A stretch of 64,000 bases of DNA from Bacteroides cellulosilyticus (GCF_020091405.1 NZ_CP081903.1:5332501-5396500), one strand, 5' to 3'; positions 16,100 through 25,624 are shown, counted from the stretch's first letter. Notes: generated by a model from the letters alone, not told the origin. Numbers and translations: made by a program.

Positions 16100-17062
16100 A
16101 TGAGAAAATTATTAATCCTATTCTTTTTTTGTAGCCTCACTATCCTCCTCCATGCACATGGAGGAGGAAACTATGAGCACAGCGATATGCTGGCAAGTAT
16201 GAAACCCGGCGATAAAGCCGCCCTGCTGATGGTGCACTTCGGTACAACCCACGACGACACCCGTACGCTTACCATTGACGCCATCAATGCAAAAGCTCGT
16301 GAGGCTTTCCCCGAACTGGAGATGCATGAAGCATTCACTTCCCGCATCATTATCCGCCGACTCAAAGCACGTGGCATCGAGAAACTGACACCATTGGACG
16401 CTATGCTCCGCCTGCGCAGTGAAGGCTATACACACGTAGTTGTGCAAAGTTCCAATATCATTGACGGTGTGGAAATGGAGTCGCTTCGCCGGGATATAGA
16501 AAGCGTGCAACCTTTGTTCAAAGAAATACGTGTAGGTACCCCCCTGCTTTACTCTGTAGAAGATGCGGAAAAAGTTGTTGAAATTCTGAACAATCGTCTC
16601 AACGCTACAGCACAAGATAAAAAGGCATCCGGCAAAAAGGGTGCGAAAGAGCACTTCGTACTTGTAGGTCACGGCACCTATACGCCCAGCACAGCTATTT
16701 ACAGCCAGATGGACTATATGCTGAAAGCAAACGGAATGACGAATTTCCATTTGGGTACCATTGAGGGATACCCTACTTTTGAAACCATGCTGGCACAACT
16801 GAAAGCCGGAAAAGCTAAACAAGTAACTCTCGTTCCTTTCATGTTTGTGGCCGGAGACCATGCCAAGAATGATATTGCCGAAGACTGGAAAGAAGCACTC
16901 GAAAAAGAAGGCTATACAGTTAATGTACGCATGGAAGGTCTGGGTCAAGTACCCGAAATACAGGAAATCTTCATTGATCATATCCGCTTCATGCTGAAAC
17001 ATCGCATGCTGGGTATTATGGAAAAGAAAGCAGGATATGCTGCCGGAAAAGATGTAGAATAA
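16100..17062 (+). CDS. cbiK: Exported sirohydrochlorin cobaltochelatase CbiK (copy 1)
   Basis: CbiK inserts cobalt into sirohydrochlorin. The chelatase core is clear: LLMVHFGTTHDDTR near the start, the metal-binding His in VLVGHGTY (about residue 195) and a second in VAGDHAKND (about residue 255). Unlike the cytoplasmic enzyme, it begins with a signal peptide (MRKLLILFFFCSLTILLHA) followed by a His/Gly patch (HGGGNYEH), so it should work in the periplasm, like the periplasmic heme-binding CbiK of Desulfovibrio. At 320 residues it is longer than usual, with a Lys-rich insertion around residue 175. It sits between the DUF4374 and CobN-like genes. Confidence 0.88.
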   Translation: MRKLLILFFFCSLTILLHAHGGGNYEHSDMLASMKPGDKAALLMVHFGTTHDDTRTLTIDAINAKAREAFPELEMHEAFTSRIIIRRLKARGIEKLTPLDAMLRLRSEGYTHVVVQSSNIIDGVEMESLRRDIESVQPLFKEIRVGTPLLYSVEDAEKVVEILNNRLNATAQDKKASGKKGAKEHFVLVGHGTYTPSTAIYSQMDYMLKANGMTNFHLGTIEGYPTFETMLAQLKAGKAKQVTLVPFMFVAGDHAKNDIAEDWKEALEKEGYTVNVRMEGLGQVPEIQEIFIDHIRFMLKHRMLGIMEKKAGYAAGKDVE

Positions 17063-17090
17063 GGAAACCGACATAAGATGCATAAGCATT

Positions 17091-20000
17091 ATGAAGAAAA
17101 AGAATCTATATTCCATTATAGCCGGAAGCTGCGTGCTTCTGGCTATTTTGCTTCTGGTAGCCTACAGCTATTGGTTAGCCCCTACCCGCATCCTCATCGT
17201 CAATCCCTTGCCGGCACAGGCGGCGGACATTGCGCTGAACAATGATTGCGGCAGGATAAAAGTGAAGTGCATCAAGATGGAAGAGGTGGAAGACCTCTCC
17301 GGTTATGACGCCATCATGATGTACGGACGGGGATTATTTTTGGACGAAACGCAGGTGGCGGAACTGGAACGGGTGGCCGCCAAAGGCGTGCCCGTATTCA
17401 CCAACGCACTGCGGCACTTCAATTTCATTGTCAACCATAACACTACGCCCGAGCAACAGGCCATCCTGCAAAAGTATTTCCAGAATGCATGCAGGCAGAA
17501 TTACCGGAACGCCTTACGCTATCTGCGCCACATCTCCACTCCTCAACGCCTGGGCGACCGCTCTTTCGAGACGCCCGTGGAATTACCCAACAATCTGTTT
17601 TATCATAAGGAATACGGACAGTATTTCAAGACGCCGCAAGAACTGACTGAGTACTTGAAGGAGAAGTGCCTTTATCACGAGGAAGGGAGAAGTCTCACCT
17701 TCATTTCAGGCATCAGCTTCCCGATGGAAGGCAACCGTGCCCATGTAGACACGCTTATCTCCCGGCTGACACAGGCAGGCTTCAACGTCTACCCCATCAC
17801 CGGCAGCGGCAAGGGGCGTGAAGACCTGATACGTACCCTTCATCCCGACGGGCTGGTCTATCTGCCTATGGGACGGCTGGGTAACGATTCACTCATCAAC
17901 TGGCTGCATGCGGAGAACATCCCCCTGTTCATGCCTTTCCCACTGGTGCAGCCCCGTGAAGAATGGCTGAACCCGAGCGTACCCGTCGGTGGCGGTACGC
18001 TGACGGCACGGGTCGTTGTGCCGGAAATAGATGGCGGCATGGCGCCTCTGTGCATCGCCACGCAGAATGAAAACGAAGAAGGATATTTTCTGCACACTCC
18101 GGAACCGGAACGGGTGGATGCACTTATCAGCCACATCACTAAATATATGTCCCTTCGCGATAAATCCAACAAGGACAAGCGTGTCGCCATCTGCTACTTC
18201 AAGACACCCGGTAAAGATGCCTTGCTGGCAAGCGGTATGGAGGTGATTCCTTCTCTTTATAATTTCCTGAAACGCTTGCGCAATGAAGGATATGACGTAA
18301 GCAACCTGCCTGCCACCGTAGAAGAATTCGGAAACAGGATATACCGTGACGGTTCTGTTATGGGTTCGTATGCCAAAGGGGCACAGGAACAATTCCTGAA
18401 AACAGCACACCCTGTATGGTTGTCTACCGGACAATATGAAACCTGGGCAAAAGAAGTGATTCTGCCTGAAAAGTACAAGGAAGTGACTGACCGTTATGGA
18501 GATGCTCCCGGCAATTTATTAGCCACGGAAGACAGTATCGCCATTGCCTGCCTGCGATTCGGCAATGTGTTATTGTTTCCACAACCTCGTCCGGCATTAG
18601 GAGACGACGATTTCAAACTGGTACATGGTATGCCCGTAGCACCGCCTCACAGTTATCTGGCACCTTATCTGTATATGCAGAAAGGTTTTAAAGCGGATGC
18701 ACTGATACACTTCGGTACACATGGAAACCTGGAATATACCCCGGGAAAGAATGTGGGTTTATCACAGGCAGACTGGTCGGAAGCACTGGTAGGTAATCTG
18801 CCGCATTTCTATTTCTATACTACGGGAAACGTAGGAGAAGGTATTATTGCCAAACGGCGTACACATGCTGTACTCGTCACTCATCTGACTCCGCCTTATG
18901 CGGAAAGTGGCATGAGACAGCGATATAACCAATTACTGGAAGATATTCATAAACTTCTGGATGAAGGTACGGAAGGACATCGTATGCTGGGAATGCGCGT
19001 CAAGAAAGAGACTGTTCGCCTGGGACTTCACCGGGACTTGGAACTGGATTCCATACCGGACAAGCCCTATACTGCCGAAGAACTGGAACGTCTGGATGCC
19101 TTTACCGAAGAAATAGCTAATGAGAAGATGCTGGGTGCATACTACACGATGGGTGAACCTTACTCGGAACGTGACTTACTGCAAACCACCCTTGCCGTCA
19201 GTACAGATGCCCTGGCTTACGAAACGGCAAAAGCTGACCGGGATAAAGGCAAGATTACTACGGAACAATTGCAAGACTTTACATATATAGCCCACCATTA
19301 TCTGCCAACGGCAAAGAAACGCCTGACGGCTATGTTACAGAATCCGCCTCGTGATACGGCTGCCATTGCCCCGGACCTTCGCCCCGCATTGCGCTATCGC
19401 GAACAACTAATAGCTTCTACCGCCAATGAATTCAACGCAATGGTGCGCGGCCTGAATGGAGGAACAGTTCTGCCTGCCCCGGGTGGAGATCCGGTATTGA
19501 ACCCTAATGTATTGCCCACAGGAAGGAACATGTATAGCGTAAATGCTGAAACAACCCCTAATCCACGTGCATGGGAAGACGGAAAACGACTGGCGGAAGC
19601 AACCCTGAAACAATACACCGGCAAACATGGGGAATATCCGCGGAAAGTGAGCTATACTTTCTGGGCGGGTGAATTTATCACAACCGAAGGAGCTACGCTG
19701 GCACAAGTCTTCTGGATGCTGGGTGTGGAGCCTGTACGCGACGGACAAGGACGTGTAGTAGATTTGAAACTTGTGCCCAGCGAAGAACTGGGGCGCCCAC
19801 GTATCAATGTAGTGGTACAAGTCTCAGGACAGCTTCGTGACATAGCCGGATCACGTCTGAAGTTACTGACGGATGCGGTTCGTCTGGCATCAGAAGCAAA
19901 GGACGAAGCATATCCCAACTATGTGGCATCGGGAACAGTGCTACAGGAAAAGTTACTGGTGGAGAAAGGGACTTCCCCAAAACGTGCACGGGAAATGTCT

Positions 20001-21002
20001 GTGATGCGTGTATTCGGTCCTGTTAATAGTGGATACAGTACAGGAATCATGGGATATACCGAGCATAGTGGATCATGGGAGGATGAAAAGGAAATCGCCC
20101 AAGGGTATCTCAATAATATGGGTGCCGCTTATGGTGATGAGGATAACTGGGGAGAGGTTCAGAAAGATTTGTTTGCCTCCGCCCTCTCCGAAACGGATGT
20201 AGTCATTCAACCGCGGCAGAGCAATACGTGGGGACCTATTTCATTGGACCACGTATATGAATTCACCGGCGGATTATCTCTTACTGTAAAAACACTGACG
20301 GGTAAAGAACCGGATGCTTATATGGCCGATTATCGTAACCGTACCAACCGCCGTATGCAGGAAACAAAAGAGGCGATTGCTGTGGAGACACGGGCTACGA
20401 TACTGAATCCGACATTCATACAGGAACGGATGAAAGGCGGTGCAGGTTCGGCACAAATGTTCGGAGAGATTTTCCGCAATATCTTTGGCTGGCATGTAAT
20501 GCGTCCGTCGGCAATGGACAAGGAGATTTTTAATGACCTGTACCGGATGTACATTCAGGATGAAAATAAACTCGGAATACAAGATTATTTTCTCCGGGTG
20601 AATCCGGCATCCTATCAGGCTATGACTGCGGTGATGCTGGAAAGTGCACGGAAAGGCTATTGGAAAGCAAGCCCTGAACAGTTGAAAGAAACAGCTGCAC
20701 TGCATGCACAGATAACCCGTGAGAAGGGTGCCGCCTGCACGGAGTTTGTATGTGACAATGCCAAATTACAGTCGTTCGTTGCGGATAATCTGGATGCGAA
20801 AGAGAAACAGGAATTCAATCAGGATATGAAAGCAATATATGAAGCCGCTTCGGCCAATGGAAAAGATGTAGTATTGAAAGAAAAGAAACTGACGCCGGAA
20901 CAGGTAGCGCAGAAACGTACTACAAACGGATTAGTGATTGGAGGCGTGATACTGGTGGTGTTCATTGGACTGGTTGCATTAATTAAAAGAAGAAAAAGAT
21001 AA
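17091..21002 (+). CDS. Membrane-tethered CobN/HmuS-like chelatase-family protein
   Basis: A 1303-residue member of the CobN/magnesium-chelatase H family. The N-terminus has one hydrophobic anchor (about 9-30, GSCVLLAILLLVAYSYWLAP) and the C-terminus another (about 1278-1297) followed by KRRKR, so the large middle should face the periplasm. Family motifs include HFGTHGNLEYTPGK (about 548-561), GNVGEGIIAKRR, LPTGRNMYS and PRVNV-like GRPRINVVV. CobN proper is cytoplasmic and works with CobST, not found here. The gene order receptor/CobN-like/membrane protein/ExbB-like/DUF2149 matches hmuRSTUV, where HmuS acts on heme. A tetrapyrrole metal-inserting or metal-removing role is inferred. Confidence 0.85.
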   Translation: MKKKNLYSIIAGSCVLLAILLLVAYSYWLAPTRILIVNPLPAQAADIALNNDCGRIKVKCIKMEEVEDLSGYDAIMMYGRGLFLDETQVAELERVAAKGVPVFTNALRHFNFIVNHNTTPEQQAILQKYFQNACRQNYRNALRYLRHISTPQRLGDRSFETPVELPNNLFYHKEYGQYFKTPQELTEYLKEKCLYHEEGRSLTFISGISFPMEGNRAHVDTLISRLTQAGFNVYPITGSGKGREDLIRTLHPDGLVYLPMGRLGNDSLINWLHAENIPLFMPFPLVQPREEWLNPSVPVGGGTLTARVVVPEIDGGMAPLCIATQNENEEGYFLHTPEPERVDALISHITKYMSLRDKSNKDKRVAICYFKTPGKDALLASGMEVIPSLYNFLKRLRNEGYDVSNLPATVEEFGNRIYRDGSVMGSYAKGAQEQFLKTAHPVWLSTGQYETWAKEVILPEKYKEVTDRYGDAPGNLLATEDSIAIACLRFGNVLLFPQPRPALGDDDFKLVHGMPVAPPHSYLAPYLYMQKGFKADALIHFGTHGNLEYTPGKNVGLSQADWSEALVGNLPHFYFYTTGNVGEGIIAKRRTHAVLVTHLTPPYAESGMRQRYNQLLEDIHKLLDEGTEGHRMLGMRVKKETVRLGLHRDLELDSIPDKPYTAEELERLDAFTEEIANEKMLGAYYTMGEPYSERDLLQTTLAVSTDALAYETAKADRDKGKITTEQLQDFTYIAHHYLPTAKKRLTAMLQNPPRDTAAIAPDLRPALRYREQLIASTANEFNAMVRGLNGGTVLPAPGGDPVLNPNVLPTGRNMYSVNAETTPNPRAWEDGKRLAEATLKQYTGKHGEYPRKVSYTFWAGEFITTEGATLAQVFWMLGVEPVRDGQGRVVDLKLVPSEELGRPRINVVVQVSGQLRDIAGSRLKLLTDAVRLASEAKDEAYPNYVASGTVLQEKLLVEKGTSPKRAREMSVMRVFGPVNSGYSTGIMGYTEHSGSWEDEKEIAQGYLNNMGAAYGDEDNWGEVQKDLFASALSETDVVIQPRQSNTWGPISLDHVYEFTGGLSLTVKTLTGKEPDAYMADYRNRTNRRMQETKEAIAVETRATILNPTFIQERMKGGAGSAQMFGEIFRNIFGWHVMRPSAMDKEIFNDLYRMYIQDENKLGIQDYFLRVNPASYQAMTAVMLESARKGYWKASPEQLKETAALHAQITREKGAACTEFVCDNAKLQSFVADNLDAKEKQEFNQDMKAIYEAASANGKDVVLKEKKLTPEQVAQKRTTNGLVIGGVILVVFIGLVALIKRRKR

Positions 21003-21037
21003 TCTAGAAAGATGGGTACGCGGACAAAAATATAACT

Positions 21038-21595
21038 ATGGATTACGTCATCCCTATATTAGCAATCTTCATCACCCTCAGCTTCCTGCTGAAGGTCGGC
21101 TTCTATCCCCGTTGGGGAACGTGGCTGACAGCACTATGTTGCGCCCTATTTGTTTTACTCATTACCCCTTGGGTAACCGAGCAATCTAAGACAGCAATAG
21201 CAGCCTTTTTTGCTTCCCGGGAGAAAATGCTGGATGTATCTGTTTGCATCACACTGGAAGCCGCCATCCTGATAACCTTTTGCTTCGACTGCTTCTCCGG
21301 AATGCGTACAAGAGACACTGCATTCAAACGAAGCGTCACCTTCCTGCTCCACCTTTACCCCGGTTTATTGATAGGTGGCGTACTATGCTATATACTGGCT
21401 GAATTATTATTCTCTTTTCCGGGCATTGATTTCAATATGCTCTCGTGGATAGTAGCCACCACCACATTCTTACTTATCGGTGTCGGTGCCCGATTGCTGC
21501 AAATCCCATTGGGAGACAAAGCCCTGCGCCTCGAAATCCTTTTTATTGTAAACTTATTCATAGTCGTACTGAGCATCATAGCTACCGGCTACTAA
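21038..21595 (+). CDS. Multi-pass membrane protein of the hmuT type
   Basis: A 185-residue protein with about five hydrophobic helices (residues 5-20, 28-45, 70-88, 103-125, 137-155, 165-183). It sits 36 bp after the CobN/HmuS-like gene and 35 bp before the TolQ/ExbB-like gene, the same place as hmuT in the Porphyromonas and Bacteroides hmu operons. No catalytic motif is visible. It probably forms part of an inner-membrane complex with its neighbours; this is inferred from gene order. Confidence 0.7.
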   Translation: MDYVIPILAIFITLSFLLKVGFYPRWGTWLTALCCALFVLLITPWVTEQSKTAIAAFFASREKMLDVSVCITLEAAILITFCFDCFSGMRTRDTAFKRSVTFLLHLYPGLLIGGVLCYILAELLFSFPGIDFNMLSWIVATTTFLLIGVGARLLQIPLGDKALRLEILFIVNLFIVVLSIIATGY

Positions 21596-21629
21596 ATAAA
21601 CAGTAACTACTAAAATTATAAATATCATT

Positions 21630-22229
21630 ATGGAAACCATTTCAAACTCACTCTTCTGGATATCCAACGGACTACTTGTTCCGGTCATCGTATTATTACT
21701 CCTGTTCTTCCTCCGCGCCATTATCCTTGCCGGAGGTTTCTTCGGAGAATTCTACCAACGGATGAAACTACAAAAGCAACTCTCCGAGATGTTGGAAACC
21801 ATCACTCCTGAAAACATTAACGAACAGTTGCAGAGCTTGCCCCAAGCTGGGAAACAACCTATGCTCCGTTGTCTGAAAAAGCTTGCCGAACACCGCGATA
21901 ACGCCGCCTACTGCGAACGCCTGCTTGCCAACTTCGAAGTAGACGCCGAAAAAGAGCTGGGACGCTCGCGCACTTTCATCAAACTCGGCCCGATGCTGGG
22001 ACTGATGGGAACACTGATCCCGATGGGTCCCGCCCTTGTCGGACTGGCTACAGGAGATATTTCCTCAATGGCTTACAATATGCAGGTAGCCTTTGCCACC
22101 ACCGTGGTCGGTATGGTGATTGCCGCAGTCGGCGTCATCACTCTGCAAGTGAAACAACGCTGGTATGCCCGTGAAATAAATGATCTGGAATATCTGGACA
22201 GGACTCTGCGAAACAAAACCAATGAATAA
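21630..22229 (+). CDS. MotA/TolQ/ExbB-type proton channel protein (hmuU type)
   Basis: A 199-residue protein with one helix near residues 14-36, a cytoplasmic helical stretch, and two further helices at about 120-140 and 152-175. The pattern LGRSRTFIKLGPMLGLMGTL followed by IPMGPALVGLA and MQVAFATTVVGMVIA is diagnostic of the MotA/TolQ/ExbB family, which uses the proton gradient to energise an envelope partner. The DUF2149 protein that follows is its likely ExbD/TolR-like companion. A private energiser next to the CobN/HmuS-like protein suggests that reaction or transport needs proton-motive force. Confidence 0.88.
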   Translation: METISNSLFWISNGLLVPVIVLLLLFFLRAIILAGGFFGEFYQRMKLQKQLSEMLETITPENINEQLQSLPQAGKQPMLRCLKKLAEHRDNAAYCERLLANFEVDAEKELGRSRTFIKLGPMLGLMGTLIPMGPALVGLATGDISSMAYNMQVAFATTVVGMVIAAVGVITLQVKQRWYAREINDLEYLDRTLRNKTNE

Positions 22230-22249
22230 CCCTCAGCGCATAAAAAAAT

Positions 22250-22576
22250 ATGAAACGAAACAGACTGCTTCACAACCAAACGGACTCCGACCCGATGGGT
22301 ACGGTAGCGAACCTTTTTGATGTAGCCATGGTCTTTGCTGTCGCACTGATGGTTGCCCTCGTCACCCGCTTCAACATGACGGAAATGTTTTCCAAAGAAG
22401 ACTTCACTATGGTGAAGAATCCCGGAAAAGAGAATATGGAAATCATTACGAAAGAAGGACAGGAAATCAAGCGATACACTCCCAGCGAGGAACAGGAAAC
22501 TTCCGGCAAGCGAGGGAAAAAAGTCGGTGTAGCCTACCAACTGGAAAGTGGAGAAATTATCTATGTTCCAGAATAA
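22250..22576 (+). CDS. DUF2149 membrane protein (hmuV type)
   Basis: A 108-residue protein with one helix (about 22-40, NLFDVAMVFAVALMVALV) after a short cytoplasmic N-terminus with DPMG, and a hydrophilic tail ending in YQLESGEIIYVPE. The layout matches ExbD/TolR (single helix near the N-terminus, periplasmic tail) and DUF2149, found in CobN-linked operons. The gene starts 20 bp after the ExbB-like gene. A terminator lies about 75 bp downstream, so it is the last gene of the riboswitch operon. Confidence 0.82.
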   Translation: MKRNRLLHNQTDSDPMGTVANLFDVAMVFAVALMVALVTRFNMTEMFSKEDFTMVKNPGKENMEIITKEGQEIKRYTPSEEQETSGKRGKKVGVAYQLESGEIIYVPE

Positions 22577-22649
22577 TGATAGACATCCGTCACCCTTTGA
22601 ATAAAAGTTAAAGAGTCCATACCTATAAACAAGGATTTTTAACAATAGA

Positions 22650-22673
22650 AATACCCATCAGTGGGTATTTTCT
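22650..22673 (+). terminator. Terminator of the riboswitch-led operon
   Basis: AATACCCA, loop TCAG, TGGGTATT, then TTCTT: a perfect 8-bp stem with a short T-rich tail. Confidence 0.6.
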
Positions 22674-22690
22674 TGCCCTCATCTTCCCCA

Positions 22691-22699
22691 TATCTTTGC
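22691..22699 (+). promoter_or_regulatory. -7 promoter box of the second receptor operon
   Basis: TATCTTTGC, 24 bases before the ATG at 22723. It excludes the TTG start at 22696, which lies within the box. Confidence 0.6.
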
Positions 22700-22722
22700 A
22701 TTTCCAAACAAACGATAATTTT

Positions 22723-24783
22723 ATGATAAAGCAAAGATTCTTAACGACTCTCTTAATGGGAAGTATCGCTGCCGGTGCGTGGGCACAGGCTGATAAAGGT
22801 GAAACTTCCGTAGATAAAACTGTGGATTTGAATCCTGTAGTAGTAACCGGTACGGGTACGCACCAGCGACTGAAAAATACTCCGGCACCGGTATCCGTCA
22901 TCACCGCTAACGAAATAAAACGTGCCGGAATCACGGATTTCCAACAAGCTATGACCATGATGGTTCCCTCTCTCTCCTTCTCCCCGAATGCCATGGGTTC
23001 GTATCTGATGATGAACGGACTTTCCAATAAATACGTACTGATACTGATTAACGGACGTAAAGTGACGGGGGATATCAGCGGTAATATTGACATCAGCCAG
23101 ATAGACATGAGCCGTGTGAAGCGTATCGAAGTTTTAAACGGCGCAGCTTCTTCGCTCTATGGCTCGGATGCGATTGCCGGTGTTATCAACATCATCACCA
23201 ACCAGCCGAAAGATGAAATCTCCTTCACCACCAACAGCCGTTATACAAGAAAGAATCAGTTTTCACAAGGCCTCAACCTGGACATTGCCAAAGGAAAGCT
23301 CGCCTCTTATACTGCTTATAAATACGATCACTCGGATGGCTGGCAGAACAGTGGTCTGACCGTAGACAAGAATGATGATCTGGTTGAAACCCTTGATCAG
23401 CTTTCCATCGGCTACAGCATGAATAACTTTTCTCAGCAATTCACCTACGATGCTACGGAAAAACTCTCGTTCTATGCCAACGGCGGATATTACTGGCGCA
23501 TGACCGACCGCCCCATAAAACGTGAGGGCATGACGGGCGGAAATGATTATAACACGCATTACGAAGGCTACAACTGGGGTACAGGAGCCAAGTACAGACT
23601 GAACAAACGTTCCTCCATCCAGTTGGATTATGTAGGCAACAATTATACTTCGCGCTACAAATACATGCTGGCAGCCGGTGATTACCAACCGGGTGACTAC
23701 GCATTCACCAAAAGACAGAAGTTTCATGATGCCGAACTAAAAGGTATCTTCGGTTTCACCACCAACAGTACCACTGTCTTCGGAGTGGACTACCGCAAGG
23801 ACATTCTTGTTCGTCCCGATGCCGATGTAGACAAGGGAGTATATACTTTGTCGGGCTACGGACAGCATGAAGTAAAACTATGGGATCATTTCACGGGCAT
23901 CGTCGGTGCACGCTATGACTATCATGAACAGGCAGGTGGACGTTTCACCCCGAAAGTGGCAGCCATGTACAATATTGGAAACTTCAACGTGCGTGCTACG
24001 TATGCAGCTGGTTTCCGTGCTCCCGGCGTAGACGAATTGTATTACAGCATGTTCAAGAAAATGGGTAGCAAATACACCATCTCCATCGGTGACGCTGACC
24101 TGAAGCCTGAACACAGCAACTACTACTCCATCAATATGGAATACCGCACCAACCGTTTCAGTGCCTCCGTTACGGGATATCTGAATTATCTGACAGATAT
24201 GGTGTCTTCCAAAGTAACCGCATTCAATGATTTGTCCGCTGAGGCTCAACAGCAACTGAAAGAAGAATTCCCCGAACTGGCAGACTTATCATCTACCAAG
24301 AATGTGAACCTGAAAGAATACATCAACTTTGAAAAGGCTACCGTCCGTGGTTTTGAGGTAAGTTTGTCAGGCAATCCGTTCGCCGGATTTACGCTGAACG
24401 GTAACTATACCTACGCTTATGCCCGTGGTAAAGGTGAAGAAGGCTGGCAAAACATTCAACGCAGCATCCGCCACACGGCAACCATCAGCGGAAACTATGC
24501 ACATTCATGGGGTGACTACACCATGAACCTCAACCTGAACGGCCGTCTGCAAAGCAAATGCTACTATCCGGGAGATGCCGACGGAGATGCTCCGGGTTAC
24601 GGTATCTGGAACCTGAACACCCGCCACTCTTTCGACTGTTTCAGCAGTTTCTTCCTGGAACCCGGTATCGGTATCGACAATATCTTCAACAAGAGGGATA
24701 TGAGACCTCTGACGAAGAACTTCACCCTGTACTCGCCGGGACGTATGTTGGTGGTGAGTCTGACTTTAAAACTAAAGAATTAA
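22723..24783 (+). CDS. TonB-dependent receptor, HmuR/BtuB-like
   Basis: A 686-residue receptor. The signal peptide ends in AWAQA, followed by a TonB box-like LNPVVVTGTGT and a plug with NTPAPVSVITANEIKRAG, ILINGRKV and SLYGSDAIAGVINIIT. The barrel has FRAPGVDELYY and a C-terminus GRMLVVSLTLKLKN. It lacks the N-terminal carboxypeptidase-regulatory domain of the 12373 receptor. The plug motifs resemble the HmuR/BtuB class. It forms an operon with the second exported CbiK (22 bp apart), which points to a tetrapyrrole or cobalt-containing ligand. No riboswitch was found upstream. Confidence 0.87.
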   Translation: MIKQRFLTTLLMGSIAAGAWAQADKGETSVDKTVDLNPVVVTGTGTHQRLKNTPAPVSVITANEIKRAGITDFQQAMTMMVPSLSFSPNAMGSYLMMNGLSNKYVLILINGRKVTGDISGNIDISQIDMSRVKRIEVLNGAASSLYGSDAIAGVINIITNQPKDEISFTTNSRYTRKNQFSQGLNLDIAKGKLASYTAYKYDHSDGWQNSGLTVDKNDDLVETLDQLSIGYSMNNFSQQFTYDATEKLSFYANGGYYWRMTDRPIKREGMTGGNDYNTHYEGYNWGTGAKYRLNKRSSIQLDYVGNNYTSRYKYMLAAGDYQPGDYAFTKRQKFHDAELKGIFGFTTNSTTVFGVDYRKDILVRPDADVDKGVYTLSGYGQHEVKLWDHFTGIVGARYDYHEQAGGRFTPKVAAMYNIGNFNVRATYAAGFRAPGVDELYYSMFKKMGSKYTISIGDADLKPEHSNYYSINMEYRTNRFSASVTGYLNYLTDMVSSKVTAFNDLSAEAQQQLKEEFPELADLSSTKNVNLKEYINFEKATVRGFEVSLSGNPFAGFTLNGNYTYAYARGKGEEGWQNIQRSIRHTATISGNYAHSWGDYTMNLNLNGRLQSKCYYPGDADGDAPGYGIWNLNTRHSFDCFSSFFLEPGIGIDNIFNKRDMRPLTKNFTLYSPGRMLVVSLTLKLKN

Positions 24784-24805
24784 CGCATAACAACTTATTA
24801 TTGAT

Positions 24806-25624
24806 ATGAAGCATCTTTTCATCACTCTTTGTTTACTGAGTGTGGCTCTCTTCTCCTCTGCACAGGGGGAGAAGACCGCCCTTCTCATTACCCATTACGG
24901 AAGTTCGGACCCTGATACACGTGCACTGACGCTCGACGTAATCACCCGTGAGGCAAAAGAAACTTTTCCGCAGTTTGAAGTGCGCGAAGCGTATATCTCT
25001 CCCATTGTTCGGCGCAGGCTGGAGAAGCAGGGCGTTCATAAAGACAGTCCGGTAGACGCACTGCTGAAACTCAGAAGCGAAGGATATTCGCGTGTACTGA
25101 TACAGAGTACAACACTGATTGAAGGAAGTGAAATGACTTCCGTCCGCCGCGATGCGGAGAGCGTGAAACCCTTCTTTAAAGAAATAAAGGTAGGTAATCC
25201 ATTGCTTTATACAGTGGAAGATTGCGAAAAGGTTATAGAAATTCTGACACAGGAACAGCCTGGAAAGAAAGAGGACGTCATCTATGTGGGACACGGCAAT
25301 CAATTGCCAAGTACCGCCACTTACGCCATGCTGGACTATATGATGAAAGCCCACGGACTGAAAAACTTCCACGTCAGCACCATCGAGGGTTATCCTACAC
25401 TGGACGCTACACTGGCACAGTTGAAGGAGACACGCCCGAAACAAGTAACACTGATACCGTTGTTGCTGGTATGCGGTAATCATACGAAAGAAGACATCGT
25501 CGGAGTATGGAAACCGGAAATGGAAAAGGCAAGCTACCAGGTGAATGTGCGTATGCAAGGACTGGGCGAGCTGCCCGCTATCCGAAAGCTCTATATGGAG
25601 CACGTAGAAGCGTTGTTGAAATAG
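24806..25624 (+). CDS. cbiK: Exported sirohydrochlorin cobaltochelatase CbiK (copy 2)
   Basis: A 272-residue paralogue of the 16100 gene. The chelatase motifs are LLITHYGSSDPDTR, VIYVGHGNQLPST (about residue 170) and LLVCGNHTKEDI (about residue 228), so both metal-binding His are present. It again has a clear signal peptide (MKHLFITLCLLSVALFSSAQ) and should be periplasmic. It lies between a TonB receptor and the corrin-ring operon. No cytoplasmic CbiK or CbiX was found in the window, so either this enzyme supplies cobalt-sirohydrochlorin from outside or a cytoplasmic chelatase lies elsewhere. Confidence 0.88.
   Translation: MKHLFITLCLLSVALFSSAQGEKTALLITHYGSSDPDTRALTLDVITREAKETFPQFEVREAYISPIVRRRLEKQGVHKDSPVDALLKLRSEGYSRVLIQSTTLIEGSEMTSVRRDAESVKPFFKEIKVGNPLLYTVEDCEKVIEILTQEQPGKKEDVIYVGHGNQLPSTATYAMLDYMMKAHGLKNFHVSTIEGYPTLDATLAQLKETRPKQVTLIPLLLVCGNHTKEDIVGVWKPEMEKASYQVNVRMQGLGELPAIRKLYMEHVEALLK

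Noticed and set aside
16118..17116. 332-codon open frame on the minus strand opposite the first exported cbiK gene.
   Set aside because: It is the shadow of a gene with clear CbiK motifs on the plus strand; its translation is rich in His, Phe and Cys without any recognisable domain.
17091..21002. Calling the large protein simply cobaltochelatase CobN.
   Set aside because: It has membrane anchors at both ends, no CobS or CobT partner here, and the gene order of hmu operons; the pathway genes are of the early-cobalt type, which does not use CobNST.
24833..25603. 256-codon open frame on the minus strand opposite the second cbiK gene.
   Set aside because: Same codon-bias shadow as in the first copy; no ribosome site or domain.
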